Shown here: one piece after another, positions 46,726 through 61,000 of the stretch
How the letters are laid out: each line of letters begins with the position of its first letter
Numbering within the stretch: position 1 is the stretch's first letter
From: Panopea generosa
Taxonomy: Eukaryota > Mollusca > Bivalvia > Adapedonta > Hiatellidae
Direction: 5' to 3'
Length of the DNA stretch: 64,000 nucleotides
Assembly (NCBI GenBank): GCA_029582155.1
Contig: CM055911.1
Span: forward strand, 20,833,514 to 20,897,513
Position numbers and translations under genes: made by a program
Notes under the pieces: model-generated
Seen by the model: only the letters and a program-made list of their open reading frames with translations
Told to the model about the DNA's origin: nothing
The model's database searches: none

Positions 46726-47275
46726 AAATCATTTAATATACAAATAGGAATAAAACTCTTTCGTAATAGTGAATATGAGACTCGCTATACACATTAATAT
46801 ATTGTTTAAGGGTTAAATAACTCAAAGTGATTATTACATGATTACAGTGGTTTTCCAGACATAAGCATTTGACATTTTGCAATTGCTATATAAAACATTA
46901 CCTTAAAAGTAAAATAAATGCTAACAATCTGATTTAAACTACAAATATAGGAAATTAAAGTAACAATATCAATACAAAAAAAAAGAAAGATAAATCATCA
47001 AAGAGTGAATACTTTTTTCCATAAATTTTGAAGATAAATTACTACAATGAATAAGTGAATAGATACCAGAGCTCAGAAGGACATCCCATTGGTCAATGCT
47101 GCGCATGCGCATGTCATGTGGACTTGCCCAACCTTGAAATTATTTTCGAATGTATACACGACTGCGAGTACTTACAAAGTACATTTGTCGGCTACAAGTA
47201 GTTCTTTTGTTATATTAGGAAGATATTTTTTATTAAGTATTAGACATGCTACTGAGATAATTCCTACGTGAAGTA

Positions 47276-47737
47276 TAAAGGGACACACGTCAAGCCTAAA
47301 ATCGAATTTTACTCATGTTCATGTATCCAATCAATCGCCATACATAAGGACGTATAATGATACCAATACCCAAGTGTAACTTTCGGAAAAGTCACACATT
47401 TAGTTTAAAGAATGACACGCTAGTTTCTTAAAATGCTAAAAATACCCACACTTTTAATGGCCTTTTATTTCCTCTTTTATAGCAACGACGCGAAAGATAC
47501 AAACTGATCAAGGTAATATAAGTGTTATATTTTTTTAAATTTGCCGTCACAGATGACTACAAATATAGAACATAGGAGACCAATTAAACCATTTACAAGA
47601 GTGATCATTGCTACAGCAGAAATATAATGAGTGTCCGTACACTTCCCCTTGTATTTTATTTGAATGACTGAGCTGCGTAAAAACGTTCCGGAATATACAA
47701 AAGTGATAATTCATGAAAACTGACGAGGGTCCCTTTA
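47276..47737. mobile_element. Putative MITE with short TIRs
   Basis: AAAGGGACACACGTCA at the left and TGACGAGGGTCCCTTT at the right are inverted with about two mismatches. No coding capacity and no clear target-site duplication beyond TA-rich flanks. Confidence 0.45.
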
Positions 47738-48799
47738 ATAACTTGAATAATGAAAAACATTGTATATTCAACACACACGAAAAACTACATAAATAATCAA
47801 ACAGCATAATTTCGTCTAATCGGTTATTCCGAAAAAAAAAATTCACATTTTGATAAATATAGGATAAGTTGTCATACTCGAGAAAAAAGTATATGGTTCA
47901 AAATACCTTTGATATTAGAAGAAAATGTAGCGCTCCGTATACATGTGCAGTACATAGCGTACTGGTTTAAAATTAAAACATATAATGTTTATTCAAAATA
48001 ACAATTGAAAATAATCGAAACAAATATCTATTTTAGAATAAGATTTTCGAAATACATACTCGATTCAATGCGTTGTTGTCTTTTGAATTTTATGTTGTTT
48101 TATAAATTGATTTATTCATTGAACTTGAATTTCGATATAATAATGTTGTTTTATGATACTTATTGTCTGTGATACCCAAAGTAGTACCTATGCATTATAC
48201 AGGTACATGTGTATATAGATACTCCAACATTTATCGTCGTTACTAATATTTGTATACACGGCATTCAAAGAGTTTACAATTTAAGTTCACACCAAGTTCT
48301 TTACACATGAAACATGCACACAATACTTAGGAGACTACTGGTTGTATTAAGTCTGGTTCATAGCTATATTTCAATGACCGCTGATACTCATATTTACTGT
48401 ATTACATGTTTGTGCCCTTTGACAATCAGTTAATTTGATTGTATAATAATTACCATATATTCCTATATAAATGTTTACACGAGACAAACCAACACGTCAG
48501 AGCTCCCAACAGTACCACTAGGCTTCTATTGTTACACCCTGGTAAGTAGGAAAGTCAATAACCGATTAAACTAAAATATCTACCTTCCTAACCCGTTGTC
48601 GTTGTTCTAGTAGCAGAGAAGGAATGAAGCAAAGTTCATAATTTATTTATTTCAGCTGGTTATCTTTCAAATGTTATAAAATACAAACCTTTTGGTATAC
48701 AGCTAGTTTGTCCCACTCATAATAGATATCAATGAATCTTTAAATTGCATTACAAAATTTTATTTCAGTATAAGTTTTCTTATATATACTTTAACACAT

Positions 48800-48978
48800 G
48801 CCTAAACTGTATCAATTGATATGTATAATACAAACTGTATCAATTGAGATGTATAAAACAAACTGTATCAGTTGAGATGCATAATACAAACTGTATCTTT
48901 TTAGATGTATAACACAAACTGTATCAATTGAGATGTATAATACAAACTGTATCAGTTGAGATGTATAATACAAACTGG
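48800..48978. repeat. 28-bp minisatellite downstream of the cadherin-like gene
   Basis: About six units of AAACTGTATCAATTGAGATG plus TATAATAC. It sits 40-220 bp beyond the stop codon of the minus-strand gene, so it probably lies in its 3'UTR. A minus-strand AATAAA is at about 48762-48767. Confidence 0.8.
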
Positions 48979-49018
48979 TTCATTCCTATAAATGCTACTA
49001 AATAATCTTATTGATCAG

Positions 49019-52000
49019 TTAATCTTTCACAACGAGCAGCAGGAGGAGGGACAGTATTGCCATAATATTGACGGTGATTGCTTCAGCGCTACTACAAGTT
49101 GCTGCACAAAATCCTGCACATTGTGTTGACGAACCGACGCAGATGGAAACCTGTGTTGAAGAAGTGAGAGCGGTGGTAACAAGCGCTGTCGCTGCAAATG
49201 AATATGAGCTTGTTACAGATCTATCAATAGTTGCACCGCTTTTAACCTTAATTACTCCATCTGTGATCTCAAAGTCAGACGCTGAAAATATAAATTAATA
49301 TGCGCTTTTAATAGTTACTAACAAAATCGGTTTATTAATTATATATAAAAAATACATATAGAAAACATTATGTATTGTAAAACATATATATTTGCTAATA
49401 TAGATACAAACAATAAGGTCTATAGTACGTGCTGTCGGATAATTGCAGTTGGAAGCGCGTGCTCCGTCATTAATTCAACCCAGCTACACCACGGTGTCGC
49501 CTTTACCTATGCCTCTTTAAAAAAGTCACCGGTGTTACCTATCAATAACATTGCTTTATCATACATTGCTGAGTGGTCTTAGGCGCAATCTTAAGACCAC
49601 CAACCTCTCAACACTAAGGTCGTAGATACAAGTCCCACTCGCTCCAATTGTTTGTGTTTTTTTTGAAAGTTTGCCAGTTACTTGTGGAAGGACGGTGGTG
49701 TACTCAGATCCATTTTGATGCCTCACTCATAAATAAAATTGTATATAACCTGACATGTGTTGTAATGGTATTACATGTAAGCACATTAAAAATCATACAT
49801 AAGACTATGAATTGTACTTGTGTAATGTTGTTTTAAATGTTCTGATGACTATAGTGACATGAAAACAAGTTTAAATTGACATATACATGCTGTATATAAG
49901 TAGGGATTTCCAATGCAGCAGCAACTAATTATGTCATTGATTATTCTAATTGAAAATTGTATGATCAAATAGAAATAAATAAACATACAGCCAACGGCAT
50001 AACCAATCGTGGATGTACCAGATGATAATGTCACCGTGGTAGTGACCACAGTAGTTCCTGAAATAGAAAACAATAAACAGGCATAAATTTAAACATATAA
50101 CTATACATATATGGAGATAACAATCAGACACAAATGCACAGACCAGACCCCTGCGAGTGCGCCTAGCCACAATGCAAACCATAGACACAACATCAATGCC
50201 TCCGCCAATACAATAGAATAGGTTTGAACCATGACTAATATACCAGTGTCCCCTATGTCACACATCCTGACTGGACGGACACTTTACATACAAGAACTGA
50301 TAGCTTTATGGATTCATGTGTACTCACAGGCTATATAAAGGGCATGCGTAGAAACCCATTTGATCATGAATACACAGTGAAATGTTGCATGTGACACTAT
50401 TGTATATATGACATGTTTGACACTTATTTTATATAGCAAAAGCCTCAGCTTTATGATTATAATTGATATTTTAGTAAAGACTTGTTTTTGTAGGCTGTTC
50501 AGCGCCGGTTTTAACAATGTTTCACTTCTATCGCGACGGTGTCTACTACTTGAGGCAGATTATAAGCGCTGCGACACTGGAGTATCGGGCCGATCAGACC
50601 TAGACATATAAATACTGAGCACCAAGCGAGGGAATTTTCAGTTCCATGTTTAAGTAATGGTATGATCTGGCTGGGGATCGAATCCGCGACCTTCGGCATG
50701 CGCAGTGAAGAAAGTCCATATAGGTTGTATTCAAGTTCTTGATAAGTGCAGGGTTTTCAGTATACCGTGTGTACTACTCAATAGCATCGCTGTATCCTTA
50801 GAAGTATGGGTACATTTAACGGTAATCTGTACTATCTTTATAATTATGAAACTTTTGTGTTTGTTCAAATGTATTGTTGAGAATTTCAAACTATTTTAAT
50901 TGTTTAAAATAAAAGCCGTCTATTCTAATTAGTCTTTGCAAATAATCAGAGTCTATGCCTTACCGACGGCTGCATTGTCTTCTAGGACAGCGCAGTAGTG
51001 GAGAGAAGGCCAGGTTGGATCTTCAGTGTCAGTATTAGTAATAGCAAGAGTCACAGTTACTATTCCTTCTAACACTGGGTCGGAGTCATCTGTAGCCCTG
51101 TGTACGCGAGATCAAGTGTTACATGTATTTTGTATATAGTATGCATATAATAATAACAGTAAAACATAAATGAAATTGCATGTAAACAAAAACATATTCA
51201 AATATAAAGTATAAACAATGAAATGACACAAAACTAGGATATAAATATGTTCTTATATTTAAAAAAGTTGAAGCTATTATGGGACGAAAGTATCCAGCAA
51301 GTCGTGATTGTCGATGAGTTAGCAATATCTAGATAATATTAGATCGAGATGAAATAAAAGTAAAGCATAAGTATATACTATTTATATAGAATACATTCAA
51401 GTGTGTTTGGATGAAATATGTGACACAATAATGATATTGGATATTTCGCGTGATATCGTACGACATAACTGGCGTCAGGTCTGTCAATCAAACGAATCAG
51501 CAATATTTATTTTTTGCTACTTTACTATTTTATAAGACAATCGAACATTTTTTAAGTTAAAACCACATTGTATTTACTTGGACAAAGAACACAACGTGGT
51601 CAGTGGGCGGAGCGATCGTCGCTCTCGCGTCAGGTCAATTATATAATCATAATAAGCTAATGTGACAAAACTATATATGTTAAATGTACAAAAGTAAAGT
51701 AAACTTTTATATGACGAAAATGCAAAGAGAACTTTTGTTTTTTTATTTTCGGATATTGTGTTTCATTTTCTGTTTTTCAATTCATCATACATGTACGTGT
51801 CGGATAAAGAATGTATGAATTTGCATACTGTAAATCTTGAGTTTTCTATGTTTAATTACAAGAAGTACAATACCAAATGTAGTTCACACATTAATCAGCA
51901 GACTTAAGAAATGTGAGTCGGATATAGTTATCAAGTTATCGGAGGGTCTGTCACGGCTATCTGTGGTGTCCTTGAGCAAGACATTTTATCCAAAAAAGCT

Positions 52001-55000
52001 TAGTACTTGTTTTATCCAGGAAGATTTCCAGCGTGATTTCTTTAAGTTGTACATGTAATAACTTGTTTCACAATCGAAGTGAAATAATTTCATAACATCA
52101 ATAATAGTTACAAAAGAGGATATCCTAACCATATTCTAGATGAATATGTTCCTAAATTGTTTTAATATTGTTAGTGTGATATTCTATATAATCTATGTCA
52201 TATATGTGTGGTGTTTCTAAAAAAACATATTGATTCTATCATTATTTGTTAACCATGTTGAATATACCAACAACAGGAAGCAGAATACAAAACTTGATAC
52301 ATTTATATCATGTCTAGTGGTATAAGGTTAATGCACCCAGACAGTTTCACTGAGATAATGACCTTTGTTCAGTATGCCGTGTGATAAACATCGAGTAACT
52401 GTTTTATAACATTACGGTGGTGAAATATTTTGCACTTATTCGATACATTTATCTACCTTTTTAACACTCTGAAAAGCTTTGATCTTATGTAACAGACATG
52501 CACGAACATATTTTTTCCATCTATATCACTGTTACTTATATTGAAATCTTTACAATACAAACACACAAAAAACAAACAAATATTTCATTAGGTATCAAAC
52601 AGCACTTGCGTGTTTACAGACAACACAAATATTACAACTGTCAAAACATGAAATAAGATTATCAGTAATGTTACTAATAAATTAATTTACTGCATATATA
52701 AGTCTGATGCTAAGTATTTATTCCAAAATAAAATATATAAATTTCATAAACTGTTGTCTTTGTGCATTGGCAGGCCGTTATACTTTCATATTAGGCCAAT
52801 GACAATAATAACGTTAAAAACATTTCTTACGAAATTCTCTATACTTAGAACATACTGATAGAATTTTATCAACAATACAGTTCAGATATTTTTCCAGTAC
52901 AAATGTATGTATCTATTTAGAATAATGTTCTAATTCACTAGAGTTGCTGAAAGTAGAGTATATATAGTAGACCAATATTGTTTGTAAATATCGTGCATTC
53001 GCTGTATGATAAGTATAATATTAAATGCATGTGTTATTTTGCCATGGCTGCATATCCATGAATGGTCACTTTTAGCTATGGGCATAGTTTTAAAGAAAAT
53101 ACGTTATATTATAGTGTAACACTTCTGACGTCATCAATGACAGTGAAATGTACAATAGGCATGGTGTTTGCTGTTAATGCACACATACATGATTACGTGA
53201 ATTAAAAATAAATAACATTGATGCAAACCATTATATATAAAATTATATATCATATCATTACTTTCCAAGTTTGCAGTCACCTATAGCCAATTTATTAGTT
53301 TTCCACACCTTCATTTGCAGAAAATATGGTGTTATTTATATTCTTCTTTGCTTAAAACATACGAGAAGACAAAATTACATGTTTTTATTTCATAAACACA
53401 CTTCGATACAGCTACAGACATTGTAGAAACCTGTCATATCGTTTAACTTAGTAGCAATGTATTAAAATTAGTAATTAAATAGATTACAATAATGTGATTG
53501 ATTGATTGAATGTTAAACGTCATGTTTATACCATCGAGGGCTACCAGACTATCAGTTGACATAACCACTATTTCCTTTGGTTCTGGAAGGTTAACAAGTA
53601 CTCCAACACACCATCTCCACAAGTAACTGATAACATTCCCACTTGAGTCACCGATTAGAGAGTATTGATAATCAGACACAATGTCGTATATAAATCAATA
53701 CGGAGATAGTAAGACGCGCTACCGACTGAGCTAACTGAGTCAACACACACTATTCTGACACTCACTTTAATTGTTATAGTTTAGTTTAAACTTATTTAGA
53801 TTACTTCGACTGTGAAACAAGTTCTTACAACAAATCACGCTCGAAGTCTTCCTGGGTAGAGCCGGATACTACACAAAGCCGTGGATGTTATATTTCAAAT
53901 TCAACTTTAGCATTAAATTGTTTTTACTGTGATATTTAACATTATATATTTATTGTACAGATAACACTGCAGTTTAATTATAAGTCCGTGTATATATTGT
54001 TAGAAAAAATGTTTCGTAAAAGTTTACTTACTTAACCTTAATTACGTAAGAGGTAGCCCACTCGTAATCGAGGGCTTGATTGGCAGCCAACTGGATTTGT
54101 CCCTCTTTGGCAGCATTAATTGATACAGCAAATATACCATAGGAATTTTCCACTATTTCATACGAGTCTATGTTTTGATCGGCCGAAGCTGCGACAACTT
54201 TTAGCCCTGTTAGATCTTTCGCTGATGAGTCACCACCTTGTTCACCAACAGAAGTCAAAGTCCCAGTTGCTGTATCAGTGGTACTCATAGGTGTAGTCCA
54301 TGTTAGTGCCGATTCTATAAATTAAAAAAAAAACAACAGTAAAATATAGGACATTCATATTCATTCAATATTTTTATTCATCATATATAGTTATTTTGAT
54401 TCTACTTCAGCCGCAAATTATGGAATTAAAAATAAAATCTTACTTTGTTTTTCGTTTTTCGAATGATGGTGTTCAAGTAATGCTACTCGTCAATGTTGTA
54501 GTTAATTATTATATAATATATTTATACTTACATTAATAAGATAAGTACATGTATGTTGGTACAATATAACTAGCTCCCTAAAATGGGGTTTAGGGCCATT
54601 TTTAATACATTTCAGTTTATATGCGGCAAACCTGGTTTTATTAGCAGATGAAGACCGCAGACTGAATCAGACTGAGTAGAACCACCGTAAATGGCAAAAG
54701 TACTCACAAAGTGTTTTTGAACCTATGACCTAAGTTGTTAGAGGTAAGTGGTCTCCTTTGAAGTTTATTGTAGTATTTCAGTAATAACGGTTGTCAACGC
54801 TCCTACTTATCGTTGCTGTGATCAGCTAGGCATTTAACCAGTATATCGCTTGGACACACATTATGCCTACAATTAGCTGACTTCTTTCCCACCTAATCAG
54901 ATGTGGGAGACTCACGTCTGTATAATATATTTTGTCAATCATTACAGAGACTCAGGAAATGCTTTGATTCGAATTAGCTAGAAAGAAAAGATGGGTTTAA

Positions 55001-58000
55001 ACGCCATTTTCTAAACATTTCAAGTTATATATGGCATAGCCAGTTTTATCAGGAGGAATCCTTCAGAATGAATCTATATAGAACCATCGTCCTTCCGCAA
55101 GTAACTGGCAAACTTTCTCACATACAATTTTTGGAGCGAGCAGAATTCGAACCTACGACCCTAGCGGTGAGAGGTAAGTGATTCTGATACGGCACCTTAG
55201 ACCACTCGGCCACGGATGACCCATAAAGAAAGAAGCGCTAAGCATAAAACATAACGAATATAACCTGAAGCATCAACTAATTTATTTTCGTGAAACTAAG
55301 ATTATTCCATAAGAAACAGTGATATGATATGGTATCCAGCATTTATGTCAGCAGTTTTACAATCGTGTTATCAACATACTCGTACAATAAAATAGTTTTA
55401 AGATAAATCTGTCATGTCTTGAGTTTACTTTAGTTTATATATCCTTGTATTATAGTACACACTATGACATTCCTGTTCTCTCGCTTAACTTTGAGATTGG
55501 CTTAAATCCCACAACTCAATTCTAAGCAAGGAAACTACATTCATTGCTATCATTAAACTGTTTTGTATATAACTTTGACTTGGTTCGAACCAAAACCCCT
55601 AACGTATTTCAAAGATATATATACCAACTAAAAATGCGCAGTATTTACGTGTCTTACAATAAAAACGAATTTACCTTAGATTTGACATCATGCTTTAAAA
55701 TATAAATGAAATTTAAGGATCATGAATAATTTCCAATGTTTTATAGATAACCATTTTGTCGTGTATTTTGTTTCGTTTGTTTATTTTGATGGTCTTAATC
55801 ATTATAACTTGATATAGTGATGCTATACTTTCCGAATTTTTTTTTTTTAAATGGGGGTTAACTCCATTTTCAACACATTTCTGAATCTAAATTACACTTT
55901 ACGGGTCATCAGTGTCCGAGTGGTGTGAAGTCTTGTCGTTTGACGACCATTTACATACTCCTTTAACAGGTGAACAGCTGGGTTTCGAGCCCAAATCGAT
56001 AAAAAAATGTATGCCAGTAATTTGCGGAGGAGTAATGTGACTCAAGTAGCTATGGGACAATGGATATGGCAAATTCAAACAATGATAAAATGTTTTTTCA
56101 AATCTGTGATCTCTTCATCAATCTAGATACATTTATATGTAAAACGATTCATTTGAATACCCAATAACAGTTTTGGGCGAATAAAACTTTTAACCTGATA
56201 ATGCCAGTATTAATCAAGTCCATTAAATAGGCCAAGGTCAGTAATGTAAACCTTTTTTAGTTGATGGTGATCAGCTTACAGAATTAATAGTATTACGAAA
56301 AATAAAATTGATTTAAAAAAAAAAAGTTCAAACCCAAGCTAAACAAACAACTTTAACCTAAGGTTTTAAACACAAAAGTATGGAAATTTATGTAAGTTAG
56401 CTATATACATTGTTTCTATAATATAATACACATGTGTTTATGAAGTTTAGTCACAAAACCATATCTTACCTAGCCCACACCCTTTGTTTAAGATTTATTT
56501 TCACTTAAATTCATTTTATTTGATTTGAGATGCAATATATGCATTAAATCTTAAGCCGTCTTATATTTTATGCAATACATTATGTGTTACTAATACGTAT
56601 TCTAATGCAAACTTCCAGCTTATGGAAAAAAATAAACCTTAGTATTCAAGACATGTTAACATATTTTTTGCATGGCACTTAATTATTAACTTATATCATT
56701 TGCTTCATTATCAATTATAACAACCATTGAATAAACCATATGACAACCATGCCGTAAAACTATTTGATAATTGACACATACTTAATTACAAATTTTTTTA
56801 TATGTAACTAATTGTTAAAATCATAATAATTATTGAATGAATAAGAATAATATATGAAAAATCACATTTTTTATTAATTTATTAATAAATGTTATCATTT
56901 CTTATTTAAATATATGTGCCAATACCTATAAAAATGTTATTTAATAGCTAAAAATGTAAATACATGTAGAAAAATACCCTAACAGTTTTATGTAAATAAT
57001 TTAGAAAATATTTTGTATATGTACTTCACTTAAATGTGGTTTAACGCCATTTTCAACACATTTCAGGATATATATGGCATATCCAGTTTTACTGGTGAAG
57101 GAAGACCTCACACTGAGCGAGACTGAGTAGAATCACCGTCCTTCCGCAAGTAACTGGCTAATTTGTTCGCTTACAGTTTTTGGAGCGGGCTTCACGGGCT
57201 TCACGAACATTAAATAATCAGGGCTTCACAAAAAAAATCAATTATTCATATTATTTTTATTGTGACGTCCAACTGAAACCAAGCTTGCTCAAATCATGCA
57301 AAAAGTTACACATTTTCTGAAAATACAATCATTTTAAATGTCGATCAAAATTTAAACACACAACGGAGAAATTGTCAAATTGACTTACATCGATTCCAAA
57401 TGAAAACTCAAAACTTTGCTTGTAATCCTTAATTATACGAAAATCCGATCGAACCATTATCAGCTTTAACGAATAAGGGCATGGCGCTGTATGTGTTTGA
57501 AACTTGAATCATGATGCCCAATAGTGTCCGAGGATAAATATACAGTATGAAAATACAGACAAACACGTCTAAGGCAGACAGTCATGAGAAGAAGCGAAAG
57601 TCGTATTTTAAGACAGGTTGTTGCTAAATACAGGTTAGATTGCTCTGGAAGCACAAATGTGATTCATCTTAAGACAAGTGACCAATTACACAGATGTGAC
57701 TGTATAATGATTGATGCTTTGTAAATAAGATTTCTTACAAAAATATGCTATAATTAAACATCTCCTCAAACCCGTGACAACATTGGAATAACAAAAACAC
57801 ATATGTGTCAATATCATATTATAAATGTTGACGATATTTGATGGAATTTTATTTGAAAGGAATTTATTGATATGTACCATAGCTATTGATTATCCTGCAT
57901 TGCTATAATCTAGGTTTTGTTGACGTCATTCCATTTTCACATGACTTATGATTGCCTCCATGTTTGTTGTATTGTAAAGTCATATCTTACACATAACAGG

Positions 58001-61000
58001 TTATTTAATTTCGCATATTTCGTTATTTTGGCAAGGCAAGAATACAGAAACAGTCCCAGTAGAATCAACCGTTCCTCTGCAAGTTACTGGCAACTTTCTC
58101 AAATAAAGTGTTGGAATTGATTGAACCCACGGCCTCATAAATGAGCGTTAAGTGACCCTTAGACGATAAAGCCTTAAATCTCTCGGCTGCCGAGGACACC
58201 GACTCGTTTAATTAATGTATAATACTCCACCACAGATCGCATTGATAAATAAAACAAAAACACATCGTACTTTTTGTTTTTTGGTACAAGCCGATTAAAA
58301 CCAATGACCGACTAACCGTTACATTATACCAGCTATAATACCTCACACTATACATATGATTGCAACACACAATGTAACATTTCATCCATATACACTTCAT
58401 GATACATCAAAAAGATAATACATTATATCATTATGTAAAGATAAGCATATTCTCTTTGCATATTTTTTAATAAAATTGAAAACATTACAGAAAATATATC
58501 GTGTCCTGTCGTCAAATTCATTACATTCAAACAACGAAAAGATTATTAACTAATATTAAAAAAAACATTATTTGTGTCTACATATATTTTAGTGTTGCAA
58601 ATAAACATAGTTTTTAAATAATTAAAAGCCTGGATGAGATTTTAATGCAAAAAATAGAAAAAGATGATTTTGATGAATTGTACATTCAAAATATTATTAT
58701 AAAATTATCAACTGATAAACAATTAGTATATAATTGAACAAACTATGTGAATATTTAAAAAAAAAAGTCAAACTCCGTTTAAGTCATTCCTTCAATGTGG
58801 AATTCTACGCGAAATGTGTACTGACACATTTTCAATATGGCCACCACGGAGAGAACACAATGTGTTGTGTCGAGTGATGCAGGGACATGTTAACAGATAA
58901 TAATTGCACTAGAACTGCACATCGATTAATTGTATCACAATATTCCGTTGGATGTGCCCATACCCGAAAGTGGCATATTATATTAATAAATAACGTTCCA
59001 AACGACATCTCTTCTGGAACCTTTTTATACAAATTACGTTTGACAAAATATCGCGAAACTGATATGTAAAAATTGTTCTGCTAGTGTGATAATTTTGATG
59101 ACTTTAAGGGAAACACTTCGTCATCTGGTTTCAGTTTGTGGGGTTAAATAATTGTGTATCCGTTTAAAAACATGCTAAACGTATATTAAGCCTAAACAGA
59201 TATGGTGTATGCATGAACAGTTTCATATTATCAAACTATATATAAAACGTTTCTGTTGGGTTAACATGCCATTTAGCATTGTGTTTTTTTGAATGAACGT
59301 TATTTTATCAAAGCACTCGATTGGTAAAGAGTAAAACGCAGTGTATTGGACCCACTTCATGCCAACAATTTGCTGACTACTTCCTCACATAATAAGAGGT
59401 TGGAGACTCACGTCTGTTTAATAGAGATCTTGTCAATCATTACAAAGACTGTGGCAGGGCTTTGATTCGAGTGAGCTAGCCGAACCCAGCCAGAAAGAAA
59501 ATATGGTGTTTAACACCATTTCCAAAGCAAAACACGTTATATATGAATATCCAATTTTATTGGGTGGAAATCCTCTGAATGAATCTAAATAGAACTATTG
59601 TTCTTTCGCAAGTAACTGACTGAATTTCTCACACAAAATATTTGGAGCGTTAGAGTTACCGTTCCTTAACGTATTATACGAAGTTATTATCGATTTTCGT
59701 AACGGTCGAAAAATCTATCCGGATTTTCGGGACGCTTCCGGTTCGAAGCGTACAAAAACGATTTCCTATGTACAGTCACGTGGTAAAAATTCTCGCAGCT
59801 CATTGGAATAGCTATTTTAGGTGGATAATAGATACATGTATTAAGATTAAATGCCTCCATAAATAGGTTGCTACATGGTGTTTAGCGTCGCTTTCAACAC
59901 TTTTCAGTCATACTGCGACGCTGCTATAAACAATTACACACAAAAAAGTATAATTATGTACTATGTGAGATTTAGTATTCAAAGAAAACAGCCGTTACGA
60001 CATTGAAATACCATGTTCAATTCCCTTATAAACTTTGAGGGTAAGATGATCTAAACTTTTATTTTGTTTATACTATACTATACTGTACTGTACTGTGCTG
60101 TGCTGTGCTGTGCTGCGCTGCGCTGCGCTGCGCTGCGCTGCGCTGCGCTGCGCTGCACTGCACTGTTCTATGCTATGCTATGCTATGCTATGCTATGCTA
60201 TGCTATGCTATGCTATGCTATGCTATGCTATGCTATGCTATGCTATGCTATGCTATACTATACTATACTATACTATTTTAGCTCGATTGCGATGGAAGCT
60301 CAGAGTTTATATAAACCGCTCTCGAGTCCGCTTCCTGGTTAGAACCAGTACTGAGTGTTGTTTTATGACAGGCATCGGGTATATCAGGGGATCGAACCCG
60401 CAACCTCTGGCGTGAGCGACCAACACTTTATCCATTAGACTATCGCCCCGCTTAAACTGTTATTAAAATGACATCAATTGCTTATTTTCATAATAAACAT
60501 TTATGTTTTCTTACAGGGTTGTATTTAATTTGCATTGATTATGATGTATGTGTTAATCTTTAAAAAGTGTTAATTTTGTCCAAAAACAAATATTTTTCTT
60601 AAATAAATAGTAATCATATTTGTATGAGCCTTTGTCAGTATTTCTTTTAAAGTTTGTGATTTTCCGGTTTTGAAAACTTCTCTGCTATTAACGCCACTGA
60701 CCTAATATTATATGAACACGTATTGACCAAAAAGTTACTATGGGTGTGAAACTTTAGAATTTGTGTGTTTGCTACGAAGAGGAATTTACCTGAAAGTGTC
60801 TCAGAATAAAACGAGTTTACCTTAGATGCTTTGAAATATAACTGAAATTGCAAATCATTTATAATTCCCCATGGTTCCTTGAGTTTTTGTGATCTAAATC
60901 ATTATATCTTAGTAGTAATACTTGCTATACAAAGATTTATATTATAAAAAATAACTTATCTTATGTATGCAAGTGCAAATTATTACTTTCTGAATCTAAA

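Noticed and set aside
49068-49298. Plus-strand 76-aa ORF
   Set aside because: It is the antisense shadow of exon 5 of the minus-strand cadherin-like gene, whose splice sites, phase and C-terminal hydrophobic tail are consistent.
58832-59069. Extra cadherin-like exon copy within the segmental duplication
   Set aside because: I checked for a duplicate of exon 2 at the matching offset. The open frames there have no EC-like motifs.
60064-60415. Cys/Ala/Leu/Met-rich 92-106-aa frames
   Set aside because: These are translations of the pentanucleotide array. A 5-bp unit read in threes cannot be stably coding, and overlapping frames are all open.
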